Program-made: the position numbers and the translations under genes
NCBI GenBank assembly: GCA_002914805.1
Contig: JXTB01000185.1
Span: 473,667-537,666, forward strand
Direction of reading: 5' to 3'
Source: Parasponia andersonii
Lineage: Eukaryota; Streptophyta; Magnoliopsida; Rosales; Cannabaceae
Length of the DNA stretch: 64,000 nt
Notes under the pieces: model-generated
Databases searched by the model: none
Seen by the model: the letters and a program-made list of their open reading frames with translations, nothing else
Told to the model about the DNA's origin: nothing
Part shown: positions 22,568-33,900 of the stretch, piece after piece
Layout of the letters: each line of letters starts with the position of its first letter
Position numbering within the stretch: position 1 is the stretch's first letter

Positions 22568-23250
22568 CCTTCTTTGCGTAGTAGGACTTGGCCTACTGGT
22601 GGTACGAGGCCAGATGGACCAGGGCCATGTCCCTTGTTTCTTCTAGGAGGTCTGTGTTATGGCTTAGCTGCTGCTCGTTCAGTGAGGTGTCTCTTACCAC
22701 TTCGGAGCGAAGGGTCAGGAGGCTAATCTCAGTCAAGATCACAACCTCTGATCCGTAGACCATGGCGAATGGTGTTCTTCTCGTTGATCTCCGCTCCGTG
22801 GTTCGATAGGCCTACACAATGGCCGGTAGCTCTTCTAACCACCTGTCTTTAGCCTCCTGCAAGTTCTTTTTAATATTACTGAATATGGCCTTATTCGTTG
22901 CCTCTGCCTGGCCGTTCCCCTGAGGGTAGTTTACAGATGAGAAACTGAGCTTTATATAATACAACTCACACAACTCCTTAAGTTTAGTATTTTGGAACTG
23001 CGTGCCATGATCAGCATGTATCTCTTTCGGTATTCCTTATTGGCAAATTATGTTTTCCAAATGAAGTTAATTGTGTCTGCCTTATTAATAGTCGTGTAGG
23101 CTTTAGCCTCTACCCATTTAGTGAAATAATCAGTGGCCAGCAAGATATACCTTCTTCCCTTTAGACTTCTGGGGAGCTCTCCAACGATGTCCAGGCCCCA
23201 TTTAGCGAACGGCCAAGGAGTTATGTTCGAATGGAGTTCCTCAAGGGGTC
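22568..23250 (-). mobile_element. Integrase-side coding remnant (copy 2)
   Basis: This stretch repeats 20680-21365 closely on the same strand: the GTAGTAGGACTTGGCC and GGTCTGTGTT.TG.CTTAGCTGC blocks and the integrase core wording. It is followed by the same gag-start/leader sequence as copy 1, then an LTR. Fossil, several breaks. Confidence 0.85.
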
Positions 23251-23461
23251 TGGCTGTGATGGGCCCAGAGCCTCTTACTCAGCTCCGCCATAATTTCTTG
23301 TTTCCAGTTGGGAAGCATACCTTCCGGGCTTTCTTGGTGTCTTCTATCCACCACCACTCCAGCCCAGAGAGACTTTGTCTGGCTTAGTCGCTCCCCCTGC
23401 ATCCGCGATCTGGATGGGGCGGGGACTTCCCTCGGCGGTTGGCCCCCAGACGGCGCCAAAC

Positions 23462-24244
23462 TGTTGATACGATCCTTACCAGCTGTCCACGTGTCTCTAA
23501 ACTGTTGACGTTATTTCTACCAACTGTTCACGTATCCTTGCTATCCCAGAGTGCTTTTGACTTCAGCTCGGGTCGGAGTGGCGGGGGTGGTCACCTGTAA
23601 AGACTCTCTGATGCTTAAGTCAGTTATTTATCCCTGAGTCTGAGTAGCAAAGATAAATTTTTTTTCTCAGTATATGTCTATATATCCTTCTCTGGAGGGA
23701 CATATGGCTTATATATATAATCTTGAAACTGAGAGCTTTTTTGGCTCTCAATCCCAGGATCGAGTACCTTTTTTTATCATGACTTACTCCATAGATCATG
23801 GGCCGTGATACCGTGATTCTCCTTGCATCGTCGTGGCCTGCTTTCCGCTATCCCCTACGATTCAAGCCTGTCAGAGGCGAGACTTTGACAAACCGTCATT
23901 CTGTCAGGACGGTTTGCCTAATGTTCGCACTTACCCAGGATCACATTAAATACCCTATCTAGGTCTAGATAAGTGCATCGCCTCCCATGGTCTTCTGGTG
24001 GAAGACTCTCAAGGTTTCTGACCCTCAGCTGCCGAGGCAAGGATTGGAATGGGCTGAACCGTCCAGGGTCTGGGATGGATTCGGCCTTAGCCTGGGACGG
24101 CCCATAGGCACATGCGGTACTGCATGCGACTCGTGTGGCTTTTGAATGGTTACTCTGGGCACGTGTCGGATGGCGTGCCCTTTTTGTGACCTATTCTGCC
24201 ACTCAATCGTCCACGTGGCACATGATCTAAGAACGGGCCCCACA
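23462..24244 (-). mobile_element. Complete LTR of the Tat-like element (783 bp)
   Basis: It starts TGTTGATACGATCC and ends GGGCCCCACA, so it has the TG...CA ends. It matches the LTRs at 46495 and 57344 along its whole length. The bordering leader on its left has a primer-binding-site-like string, so this is a 5' LTR for a minus-strand element. No left partner is present and no target duplication can be assigned. Confidence 0.88.
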
Positions 24245-27183
24245 CACATTCTATTCCAATGACTATTCGATCAAAGCAAAAAATCATAACCCAAAGTTGT
24301 TAGAGAAACTCAATAACCCAAATTTCATTAGGTTGGGTTATTGGACTGGAGTTTTCAATTTTTATTCCTCTTAATTTTAGTTTTCACTTATTAAAAAATT
24401 AGGCTTTTGAATCTAATTTGGATGATAAATATTTATCATTTTTTGTGTTAGCCCATTTAAGCTTTTGATGTAAAACTTATAATCATAAAAAAGGGTAGGA
24501 GAGGGTCAAGTTAGCAATTATCACTTTTTTTAAGTGATTAATTAAATAAAATGATTTTATCCTCGTCTCTATTTTTTCTTATCACACTCTTTATTAGATG
24601 ATAAATTAGATAGAGAGCTATATTGACACCCCATGATTACTATAAGTACCCCTAATCTTCACAAAAAGACTATAACGGACATTTTAATAAAATTACACAA
24701 TTTTTTTTTTTAAAAAAAATATGATTTAACTAATGACCACCACTTACTATAAATTTAAAGGAAAATAAAACACACACACTCTACTAAGGTTTGAACCCCT
24801 GACTCTTCGAAACTCACACACACATTCATCAAGTCTTAGACCAACTGAGTTAGCCTCAGTCAACAAAACTATCCAATTTAAGTAACAAAAGCACCTTATT
24901 CCTTTCATAATTATATTTTCCTAATCCATTAAATACCCTTCTCTTTCTCACCACTCCTTCTATTTCTTTTTCATTGTTTTAGCGGGTTCTTTTTTTTCCG
25001 GTACTTGATCAATTTCCTTTATATATTTCTATAAGAGCTCGTTTATTTTGGCTTCATATAATTGTATGCACATTAACAATGGCTTCTATAATTTCTTCTT
25101 CTCACTTTGACGAAGAACGAGAAATCAAAGAAAAAAGATAAAAGGCATTTAGTAAATAGCGTATAAAGAGAGAATTATTTTATGAGTTTCTATTTTTTAA
25201 AAACTTGTTATCTTTAATTATTAGGATGAGTAACACATAAATAAAAAATGAATACAAACTAAAAGGAGACTGAAGGAAATGAAATTGAAAGAAGCAGAAA
25301 AAAATATCAATGAAAAAAATTTTTAAAAAAAAAGTATGACGGTAGAACAATGAAAGAAACGGTGCATTTGTCAATTTTTATAGGTTTTTTCTTTTTTTAT
25401 TATCTATCCTTTTTTGTCTTTTAGTAAATAATAAGGGTGCCTTTGTACCACTTGCGAGGGCAAATATATCCCCTACTTAATAATTTTTTTTTTTACAAAA
25501 ATATTCTTATGTAAAATGACATCAATATCTAAATATCATTTTAATTAATAATTTTATTTGTTACTACTCCACTCAAATATATTGATTAAGCAATTAAAAT
25601 TTAAAGGAAAAAAAAAACAAAATCAAATGACAATTTGATTGAGTTTTTTAATCATGGATAAACCAATTACAAATCACACTCATTCCCAAGGGATAAATTA
25701 TCTTTTTTCTCTTTTACTTCTTGTAAAAATCTAATAAATATTACAATTTAGGATTTAAATATAACAACCCTAAAATGGAACTGAAGAACTCCATCTCTAT
25801 GGATGATTTAGAGAAAGGCAGAAAACATTAAAAGGAAAAACGTAAAAAAATGAAAGAATGGATATTTAAACCAACCTTGAATAACAACTTACAATCTCCA
25901 ACTTTTTTAGAAGATAATGAACAAAGTAAAAAAAAAAAAAAAAGTTTTTAGTCTTTCAAGTTTTAGAAATATGAGTTTTGTTAAGGATGCAAGGTTAAAA
26001 AAAACTCGAGATGAGTGTGGTTCCTCAAAAGTCAAAAGTCAAAACTTATTGGGGCATAAGAAAAGAAATTTCATTGAGTTTTTATTGTCTAATTTTAGAA
26101 TTGAAGTATATTTGAAAGAGGTGGGAAAAAAAAATTTTAAAAATTTCAATTTTAGTAAGGGATTTATATAGAAGGAAGTGAGAGGAAAAAAAATGGGTGA
26201 TAATAGATGGACCCATAAACATAATACCATACTCAAATCATATCACTTTTATGGGGAAAGAAAGACAATTGTACCCTCAATCTTTTCACCCATAAAGATC
26301 AGTTTGGAATTTTATAACTTAAAAACACTATTTTTTTCACTTTTTTTTTTGCCCAAGTTGTTATTTTTAGTTTGAAAAAAAATAAATAAGACACTTTAAT
26401 TTTCCATTTTTCAAATCGTCAGGTTAGGTAGGCTGTTGTATACCTTAAATTCTGTTAATTTTTGTTATTCAATCCAACATTTTTTTTTTTGATAAAAGTA
26501 GGGAATAATACTAATAAATGCTAGAAAGTTTCAATTACATTATAAGCATGGAGAATTACAATTTTCGGCTCCTCAAAAAAAGAGATGAAAAGTATATTAC
26601 AAACATAATAATAACAATAATTATAGGTTATCATAATTCTCAAAGAGAATAAGATAACAATAACTGTCATAAACAATTACCTTCATTTTCTATTGGACTG
26701 CGATTTCACTAGTAGAAAGCGTGATTCTAATACTAAAGGATATTCATGCCCATTGAAAGGAAAATCAACTTATCCTCATTATATATCTAAATCAAATAAT
26801 GAATTATTAGATTCAAAATTTAGTAAACGGAATTTAAAACTCACATAAATTAAACATCAGGTGATACAAAATCTATACAAAGGTGGTACTACAATCAAAT
26901 CTAAATATGGACTTATTAAAAAAATTAAAAGTGAAAAGAAAAAACTTTTCATCCTCAAAAAAGATTAGAAGATGGAGAATGAAGAGAGAAGGTCAGAGAA
27001 GAAAATCAAAACATTTCCTTTCCGGCATCTTATAAGAGCAACATCAGGAGGTTTTTGAGAGAGAAAAAGAATGCCCATGATTAGTTTTAGGCTTTTCAAT
27101 CCAAGATGTTGTTAGAAGGGCTTAATTTGTCTCCAAAATTAGCCCTTCTTTTCCTTTTACCATTTTCTTATAGAATGATATAT
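24245..27183. other. AT-rich gene-free spacer
   Basis: No gene found. It contains a tRNA-derived SINE (24704-24864) and many homopolymer A/T runs. ORFs at 25180-26375 are short, of low complexity, overlap on both strands and have no domain. Confidence 0.6.
24704..24864 (-). mobile_element. tRNA-derived SINE, copy 1
   Basis: On the minus strand the element opens with GGCTAACTCAGTTGG (24855-24841), a good tRNA A-box, and about 45 bases later has GGTTCAAACC (24797-24788), a good B-box. Its 3' part ends in an A-rich tail at the left. Flanks AAAATTACACAATTT (24689-24703) and AAAACTATCCAATTT (24865-24879) agree at 12 of 15 positions, a likely target-site duplication. The 3' part (reads TTAACTAATGACCACCACTTA on plus, less one base) is shared with the element at 28494. 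Confidence 0.7.
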
Positions 27184-27546
27184 GGGTAAACTTAAAAAAA
27201 AAATCCTAAAATTTAGGTGTTCAGTAATTTAGACCATGAACTTTGGATTTCACAAAATAATACTCTGACATTAAGAATTCTTGAAAATTAATACCATAAA
27301 CTGATTTTTTGAGTAACTTTAACTAATAAAAGACAACAATATCCTCAAAATTAAGGAAAATAATTAGGATTAATCTAGTTTCAGTGGACGATATTTTTTT
27401 TTCATTACTAAAATTAGTCAAAATGTCAGTACAAAATATTAATTTTCAGAAATTCTTAATTTGAAGGTATTATTTTACAGAGTCTAAATTTTATGATTTA
27501 AATTACAAAATACTCAAAGTTCATGATATTTTTTTGTAGTTCACTC
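27184..27546. mobile_element. Foldback MITE-like element, copy 2 with 9-bp target duplication
   Basis: It starts GGGTAAACTTAAAAAAAA and ends TTTTTTTGTAGTTCACTC, an imperfect inverted pair. The whole 363 bp is a near-palindrome: first-half phrases such as ACAAAATAATACTCTGACAT come back as reverse complements in the second half. Flanking 9-mers ATGATATAT (27175-27183) and ATGATATAA (27547-27555) match at 8 of 9 positions. No ORF. The duplication length suggests a Mutator-like origin. Confidence 0.75.
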
Positions 27547-27587
27547 ATGATATAATAATAATAGCTAGCTGAAAGAGAGACTAAAAG

Positions 27588-27957
27588 GGGTAAACTACAA
27601 AAAAAAAAAAAAACAATGAAATTTGAGTGTTCTACAATTTAAATTTTGAAATTTGGACTTTATAAAATAATACCCTAAAATTAAGAATTTTGAAATTAAT
27701 ATCTTGAGTTGACTTTTGGAATAACTTTTACAGATTTAAAATAATAATATCCTCAAAATTAAGGAGAATTATAATGATTAATACAGCTTAAAAGAGGATA
27801 TTATTATTTGTTTATTACTAAAATTAGTCAAATATCAGTCTAGGGTATTAATTTTTAGAAATTCTTAATCTCAGAGTATTATTCTGTATAGTCTAAACTT
27901 TATGATTTAAATTGTAAAACACTCAAACTTAAAGATATATTTTTTTTAAGTTCACCC
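27588..27957. mobile_element. Foldback MITE-like element, copy 3
   Basis: It starts GGGTAAACTACAAAAAA and ends TTTTTTAAGTTCACCC. Terminal inverted repeats of at least 65 bp can be followed (GAGTGTTCTACAATTTAAAT against ATTTAAATTGTAAAACACTC reversed), and the whole 370 bp folds back. It lies only 41 bases from copy 2 and is the same family. Flanking 9-mers agree at six of nine positions, so the duplication is uncertain. Confidence 0.75.
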
Positions 27958-30947
27958 AGCTAAAAATTAGACATTTTTGCTTATTAAAACTATTGTGAAA
28001 AGTAGTCAAATTATGCACTAATGACTTTTGAAATATTGCACTAGCAAATTTTGATTTTTGGTGTCCATGGATCCTTATTCAGTGTATTTTTATATATCCA
28101 TTATCCTATCTAATTTAAGGTTAAATGTGAATTCCAATAGTCCATAAGGAACTGATTAATCCGATACGATATCTAATTGGATTTGATTCAATGGATATAT
28201 AAATTCATTATCCTGTCTAAGTTAAGTGTACATTCCAATAGTACATAAGGAACTGACCAATCTGATACAGTGTCCAATTGGATTGGATGGTTAGTGTTAA
28301 GTCTTTGAAATTTAATTTTGAGCCTAAAAAGTTATATGCATATCTCTAATCTCAAACTGTGTATGAAAAGATAATTTAAAGTTATATCGTAAAATTATTT
28401 GAAATCTATCTCTAAAAAAAAAAAACAGGAAACCAAACTACAAGTATTAAAGTTCTAAATACTAGTAAAAAAAATATATATACATGTCCTATTTTTTTTT
28501 AAGTAGGACTTAACTAATAAGATCCACTTATTACAACTTAAAGAAAAATATCTACTACTACCCAATTCCCATCCCACCTTACCCCATTAGGGATAATAGG
28601 TTTTCATACATATCACGAGTGTGACTTGAATCTAGAACTGAGATTCCAAATAATGAGTACTCTTACTATTTAAGCAAATTCACTTCGTAATATACAAGTC
28701 CTATTAAGTCTGAATGCCAATGATACAAGAATTCAATAGTATAGTCTCATAAGAGACAATTAATAGATATACCTCAATAAAAATAATAGTAAAGAAAAAG
28801 TGTGGTGAAGTGTGGATATGCCTTCACTGTTAATTGAAAAACCAATAAGGAAAAAGAAAAAAAAAAGGGTTATATATTAGTCAACTAATTGTATTTAGAT
28901 ATTTACACGTTGAGTCCGTCAACCGATCAATCTAAGGATCCATTTGGAATTGATTAGAGCTTCTATTTTTAGCTTTTAAAAGTGGTTCACAAAAGAGTCG
29001 AGAATGGGGGGCGTTTGGCTAGTTCCTGCTTTTTATCAGTAGATTTTGAAAGATGATTATGATTTCATATACAAATTATTTAAAAAATCACTTTACAATA
29101 CATATAATCTTTAGTTTATCAAATATTTAAATATTGCTTTTAAAAAGCACAATAGTTTTGTAGATTAAATTTACCATAACGCCTAGACTTTTTTTTTCCT
29201 CAGCTATCTTTTGCTTACAGTATAGCTGTAGTGTGGCTACAACACAATAATCCAAACTAACCCTAATTTAGTTATGACAAAACTAGATCTATTTCAATCT
29301 ATCGAGAATTAGATATCTAATTTTCATTAATCGATTTTGAATATTTTACATAACCGTAGTTTTTAAGCTGCAAATTTTGAAATAACGTGACAAAATAAAT
29401 TTATCAAACATCAATTATGACTAAAATTAAATAATCCCAAATATAAAAGGCTATTTAATACAAAAACTCCTTGAATTCTAACTAATTCAGTAAAATTAAA
29501 ATTAAACCATTTTTTTGGAGTAAAATCTCCTGATGTTGAGAATATTAGTTACATTCGTCTATTTATAATGAAAGCCTCGTATAGGGTAAAATCAAAGTTC
29601 ATAATTGGTATAATCAGAGTTCATAATTGGTACTCTCTCTCTCTCTCTCTTCCCCTTTTGATTTAGAAACTACAAGGTGACTTTCATTGTATATTGACTA
29701 ACGCAACTCACTTCCTAAACCGAGAATGCAACTCACTTCCTAAACCTCTCAATTTTCCTTTTAATTTAGAAACTACAAGGTGACTCTCCTTGCACATCGA
29801 TTAATCTAACTCACTTTCTAAATTACTATTTTCGGTTGCTTATTCTCTCTCTCTCTCCTAATTTAGAAACCATAAGAAAATTATAAGAAAGAAGTAAAGT
29901 TTTGGGTTTTGTAATAGCTTCCTCTACACATTGACTAGCGCAATTCACTTTATAAACTATCGTATTTTCTATCGCTTATTGTCTAGCGCTAGTTATCGTT
30001 ACGCTTCCATCAAATTTAAACATCCAAACAAGATTTTTTTTCAACTTCTTTTCACATTATATTATTGACTCACAATGTTTTTTTTCTTATAAAAAAATAA
30101 TTTCTAGTTATACTGTGCACATTTAATTATATTATGATTTCTTGAGTTCGGTTATGCTTAAAGAATAAAATTAGGTTTTTATTTTTAACTTAATTATATA
30201 AAAATTATTGATTTTTTTAATATAATATACATATGTTATTCAGTTAATAATTTATTTTAAACATATAATATTCATTATTATTATAAGATGATCATTATAA
30301 GGGCCTTTACATTTTAGAAATTAATATATATATATATAATATATATTATATATATAATGGTTGTCGTAAGTATTTTTTTTAATTTATGTGTTTGTATTTT
30401 TTTTAACTGTTAGATCATTATCTAACGATGATCCAATAATTATAATGACATACATAAAATGAGTATAATATTTGAAATAGTTATATTCTTCAATTTCATA
30501 CCACAAAAGGCTTTTGTTACAATTTTGGGTGTCAAAAACCAAAATTTCTAATAGCAGGGGTTTTGTTTGCTCTCAAAAAATAGGTTGAGGTTAATTTTAG
30601 AAATTGGCTTCAATTTCATCATAAACATTTGTATTAAATAACCAAATATAAAACCACGTACAAAGGGCTTCTACAAAAATAATTAAAAAAAAAAAAAGAA
30701 AAGGAGGGAAAAACCATTAGAGAGGTCTAGATGTGGGGCAGCAGTACTCAAAGTTGAAGAAGACAGCTCCGCTTTATTCTGATTTCAATGTCCAAAAGGG
30801 ATAAGATATTAAGACGATAATTCCCAACCAAATCCCACACTCACACTATCTTTACCGATAAGCCTCTTCTTCTCTCCTCTTCTCTCCTCTCAATCCCAGC
30901 GGTATCATTACCTAACCATCCCAGTTTTTTTTCCTGTGATTCTTCCC
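27958..30947. other. Gene-free spacer and FZL upstream region
   Basis: No gene recognised. It holds a SINE (28494-28691), a (CT)n run at about 29633-29650 and palindromic TA runs near 30320-30355. A tandemly repeated phrase, TTTAGAAACTACAAGGTGAC, occurs near 29663 and 29766. The last ~130 bases before 30948 are CT-rich (CTTCTTCTCTCCTCTTC...) and look like the FZL 5' leader. Confidence 0.55.
28494..28691 (-). mobile_element. tRNA-derived SINE, copy 2, with 14-bp target duplication
   Basis: The flanks ATACATGTCCTATT (28480-28493) and ATACAAGTCCTATT (28692-28705) match at 13 of 14 positions, a clear target-site duplication. On the minus strand the element starts with a tRNA-like region (AAATAGTAAGAGTACTC, then GATTCAAGTCACAC as a B-box-like string) and ends in a run of A at the left. 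The 3' part (TTAACTAATAAGATCCACTT on plus) resembles SINE copy 1, while the promoter half differs, a pattern known from plant SINE families that share 3' ends. Confidence 0.75.
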
Positions 30948-33900
30948 ATGGTACCCCTTCTCTTTTCTCAGGCTTCCACAACTAGTACTACTACTTGCCC
31001 TCTCCTTTTCATCCCAACCCCACTTCTGCGAACTCACCCGCCTCGCTTCCGAACCCAACCCCGACGGACCCTTTTCCCGATAAGGTCTATCTCCCAAAAC
31101 CCACATCAGTTCGCCGACCAAAACCACCGCTGGGACCTCCAGAAGCAGGACCCGCCGAGGACTCTCTTCCCCGGCGGCTACAAGCGGCCCGAGATCAGAG
31201 TCCCCAGTTTCGTGCTCCATTTGGACCCCGACGACGTCTTGGCCCAAGATGCCGCTTTGGATTTGGTCGACAGGGCCGTCTCCAAGTGGGTCGGGATTGT
31301 TGTCCTCAATGGCGCTCAAGCTACTGCTGGGAAGCTCTACGAGGCCGCTTGTAAGCTAAAGGCCGTAATTAGTGACCGCGCCTATTTTTTGGTCGCCGAA
31401 CGAGTCGATATCGCCGCCGCAGCTAATGCCAGTGGTGTTGTGCTATCTGATCAAGGTACTATTTTTTAGTATTAATGTCTATGGTTCGTGGGCAGTGATA
31501 ATTTAGTCCGTTTCAGCTCATTCGACGTTGTATTCAAACCCGTCTCAGTAGGAAAGTAAGTAGTTTTGTTGGTTTTNAAAATTTGATTGAAAACTACGAA
31601 TTTTATCGTTTCTTTATTCTCTCACTTTTGGCATTTCTTTTTTGACTTTCGCTTTTGGAATTTTTTATTTTTTTTTTTTTTTTTTTTTCTATAGGTCTTC
31701 CTGTCATTGTAGCGAGGAATACAATGATGGATTCCAAGTCTGATTCAGTAGTCCTTCCTTTGGTGGCGAGGAATGTGCAAACGGTGGATGCTGCTTTAAA
31801 TGCATCCAAGTCTGAAGGAGCTGATTTTCTTATTTATAGTATTGGTGAAGAGGAAAATGTTGATGTAGTACTGAACTCCATACGTGAAAATGTCAAGATA
31901 CCAATTTTTGTCGTGTTTAGTTCATATGGAGAGGAAGTGTTAGCCAATGAGGCGTCAAAATTTCTCAAATCTGGTGCTAGTGGATTAGTTACTTCTGTGA
32001 ATGATTTCGCGAAGTTCAGTGATGATGCTTTGAACAATTTGCTCAATGATGCATACACACTTAATATAAGGACCCAAGATGAGTTTGATAACTTAAATGA
32101 GAACAAGTTGTTGAATGGGGATAATGGTTTTGAAGCAGAAGAAAGAGTTGCTGGCTTTATCAAGTTGGAGGACCGGGAAAAACAGTTCATAGAAAGAGAG
32201 AGATCGGTGTTGCTTAAAGCAATTAAAGTCATTCAGAAAGCTGCTCCACTGGTGATCCTTTAATTAAATTAGTTGGTAGTTGAAGTTAATCTTCTTGTGA
32301 ATTCTCATCTACCTGACTATTTTTTAAGTTGTCTGCTTCATGATGCATCCTGCAATATTGTTTTGCATGACAGATGGAGGAGGTTTCGCTTCTTAGTGAT
32401 GCAGTTTCTCAGATTGATGAGCCGTTTTCACTGGCTATAGTGGTAATTGTGTGCTGAACTTCAACAAAATTCTGGTTCCAGGATATACATGGGTATTAGC
32501 TCTTATTTTCACAAGAATCCCTTTTCTTTTTCTTAAAAGAATTTATAACTAAGGTGGTCATTAATCGTTTTCATTCAAGACTGATATTAAAATGAGTTTG
32601 GCGGTCTCCTTAATTGTTGGACATGTATTGACTATCAGTAAAATTTCACCTATCTGGCGTGCTACTGAGCTATTACAATTACTTAGGATACCTATACCAT
32701 TTCCTGTTCTCATAAGACGCCTTGGACAACTTGAAACTGTTAGAGCCTTAACCCCAAAATCATGTAGGATCAAGTATACTAAGTTCTTTGGTTAAGGTAC
32801 AAGTCACTGCGCATTTTCTTACTCTGTTAGCATTGCTCCTTATTGTCATTTAGTCTTTAATATAGTTCCTTCACTTGCTGCTTTTGGAGGTAAAATAACT
32901 TGATTGCTATCGTACTTAGTGCTAGTGGATAATAAAAACCTAATTGTCACTTTTGGTTCAAGCTTCATTTTTCTTTCTCTTTTCCTTCCCCCCCTAACAG
33001 ATCATATCCTAAAACATAGGAATATTGTTCTTTCCTATAAAAGTAATAATAATGGGTATATAAGTTTCATGATGAGAAAATTGAGCTGGTTTCCTAGACA
33101 CTTATATGAGAATGTTGCTAAAGGTAATAAGTTTTCCTAACACTTTCTTTTATTTTCTATTATAATATCAGGGTGAATTTAACTCTGGGAAGTCAACTGT
33201 TATTAATGCACTTCTTGGAAGAAGATATCTCAAAGAGGGGGTTGTTCCTACGACAAATGAGATTACTTTCCTGCGATACTCTAAGCTGGATTCTGGTGAA
33301 GAACAACGTTGTGAAAGGCATCCAGATGGTCAATGTATATGCTACCTGCCTGCTCCTATTCTTAAAGAAGTGAGTCATATTCCTATTTTTGCAATAAATC
33401 ATATTTGTATGTGTATATTACACCTATAGCTAATTTCTTCACATTTTTGTGTATCAATTATCTTCCATGTATAAACTGAAACTCATCTTGGTGCACAAGT
33501 CAATCACAGAGTGAGTGGTGTCCTCACCAGTTTGGTTATTATTGTTACCCTGCAGCATCAGTTGTGGTTTTGAAAGGGGAAAAAAAATTCAAAACATTGT
33601 ATACCTCATTTGCTTAGCAGGCTTATGGTAGAAGATTACTTCAAAATGGAGCTAATCTATTTTAATTCCTGTGGAAGCAGATGAACATAGTTGATACACC
33701 TGGAACAAATGTGATTCTCCAGAGGCAACAACGCCTTACTGAGGAATTTGTGCCCCGTGCAGATTTGCTTCTTTTTGTTATATCTGCTGATCGCCCTCTA
33801 ACCGAAAGTGAGGTATGCTCTCTTAATATGTCAATATGGTATAGCATGGTGATTAATGTTTCTAGTCATAAAAAATTTGTCATTTGTCAATATAAATGCG

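Larger units (their letters stand above)
18110..24244 (-). mobile_element. Fossil Ty3/gypsy (Tat-like) retrotransposon copies, rearranged
   Basis: The region matches the element at 46495-58130 piece by piece in the same orientation. It has a tail of the antisense ORF region (from ~18110), two tandem arrays, integrase-side coding sequence, a gag-start/leader stretch, an LTR (21924-~22567), a second shorter copy of the integrase-side and leader sequence, and a complete LTR (23462-24244). The left LTR and most of gag-pol are absent. Both internal copies share the same reduced layout, so they probably descend from one shortened element, by tandem recombination or by insertion. It is broken in many places and plainly inactive. 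The LTRs differ from those of the 46-kb element by a block in the middle, suggesting two subfamilies. Age: probably several million years, judged only from divergence. Confidence 0.85.

Noticed and set aside
24788-24855. Possible tRNA gene on the minus strand
   Set aside because: A- and B-boxes are good but no acceptor stem or cloverleaf closes around them; the A-tail and flanking duplication point to a SINE.
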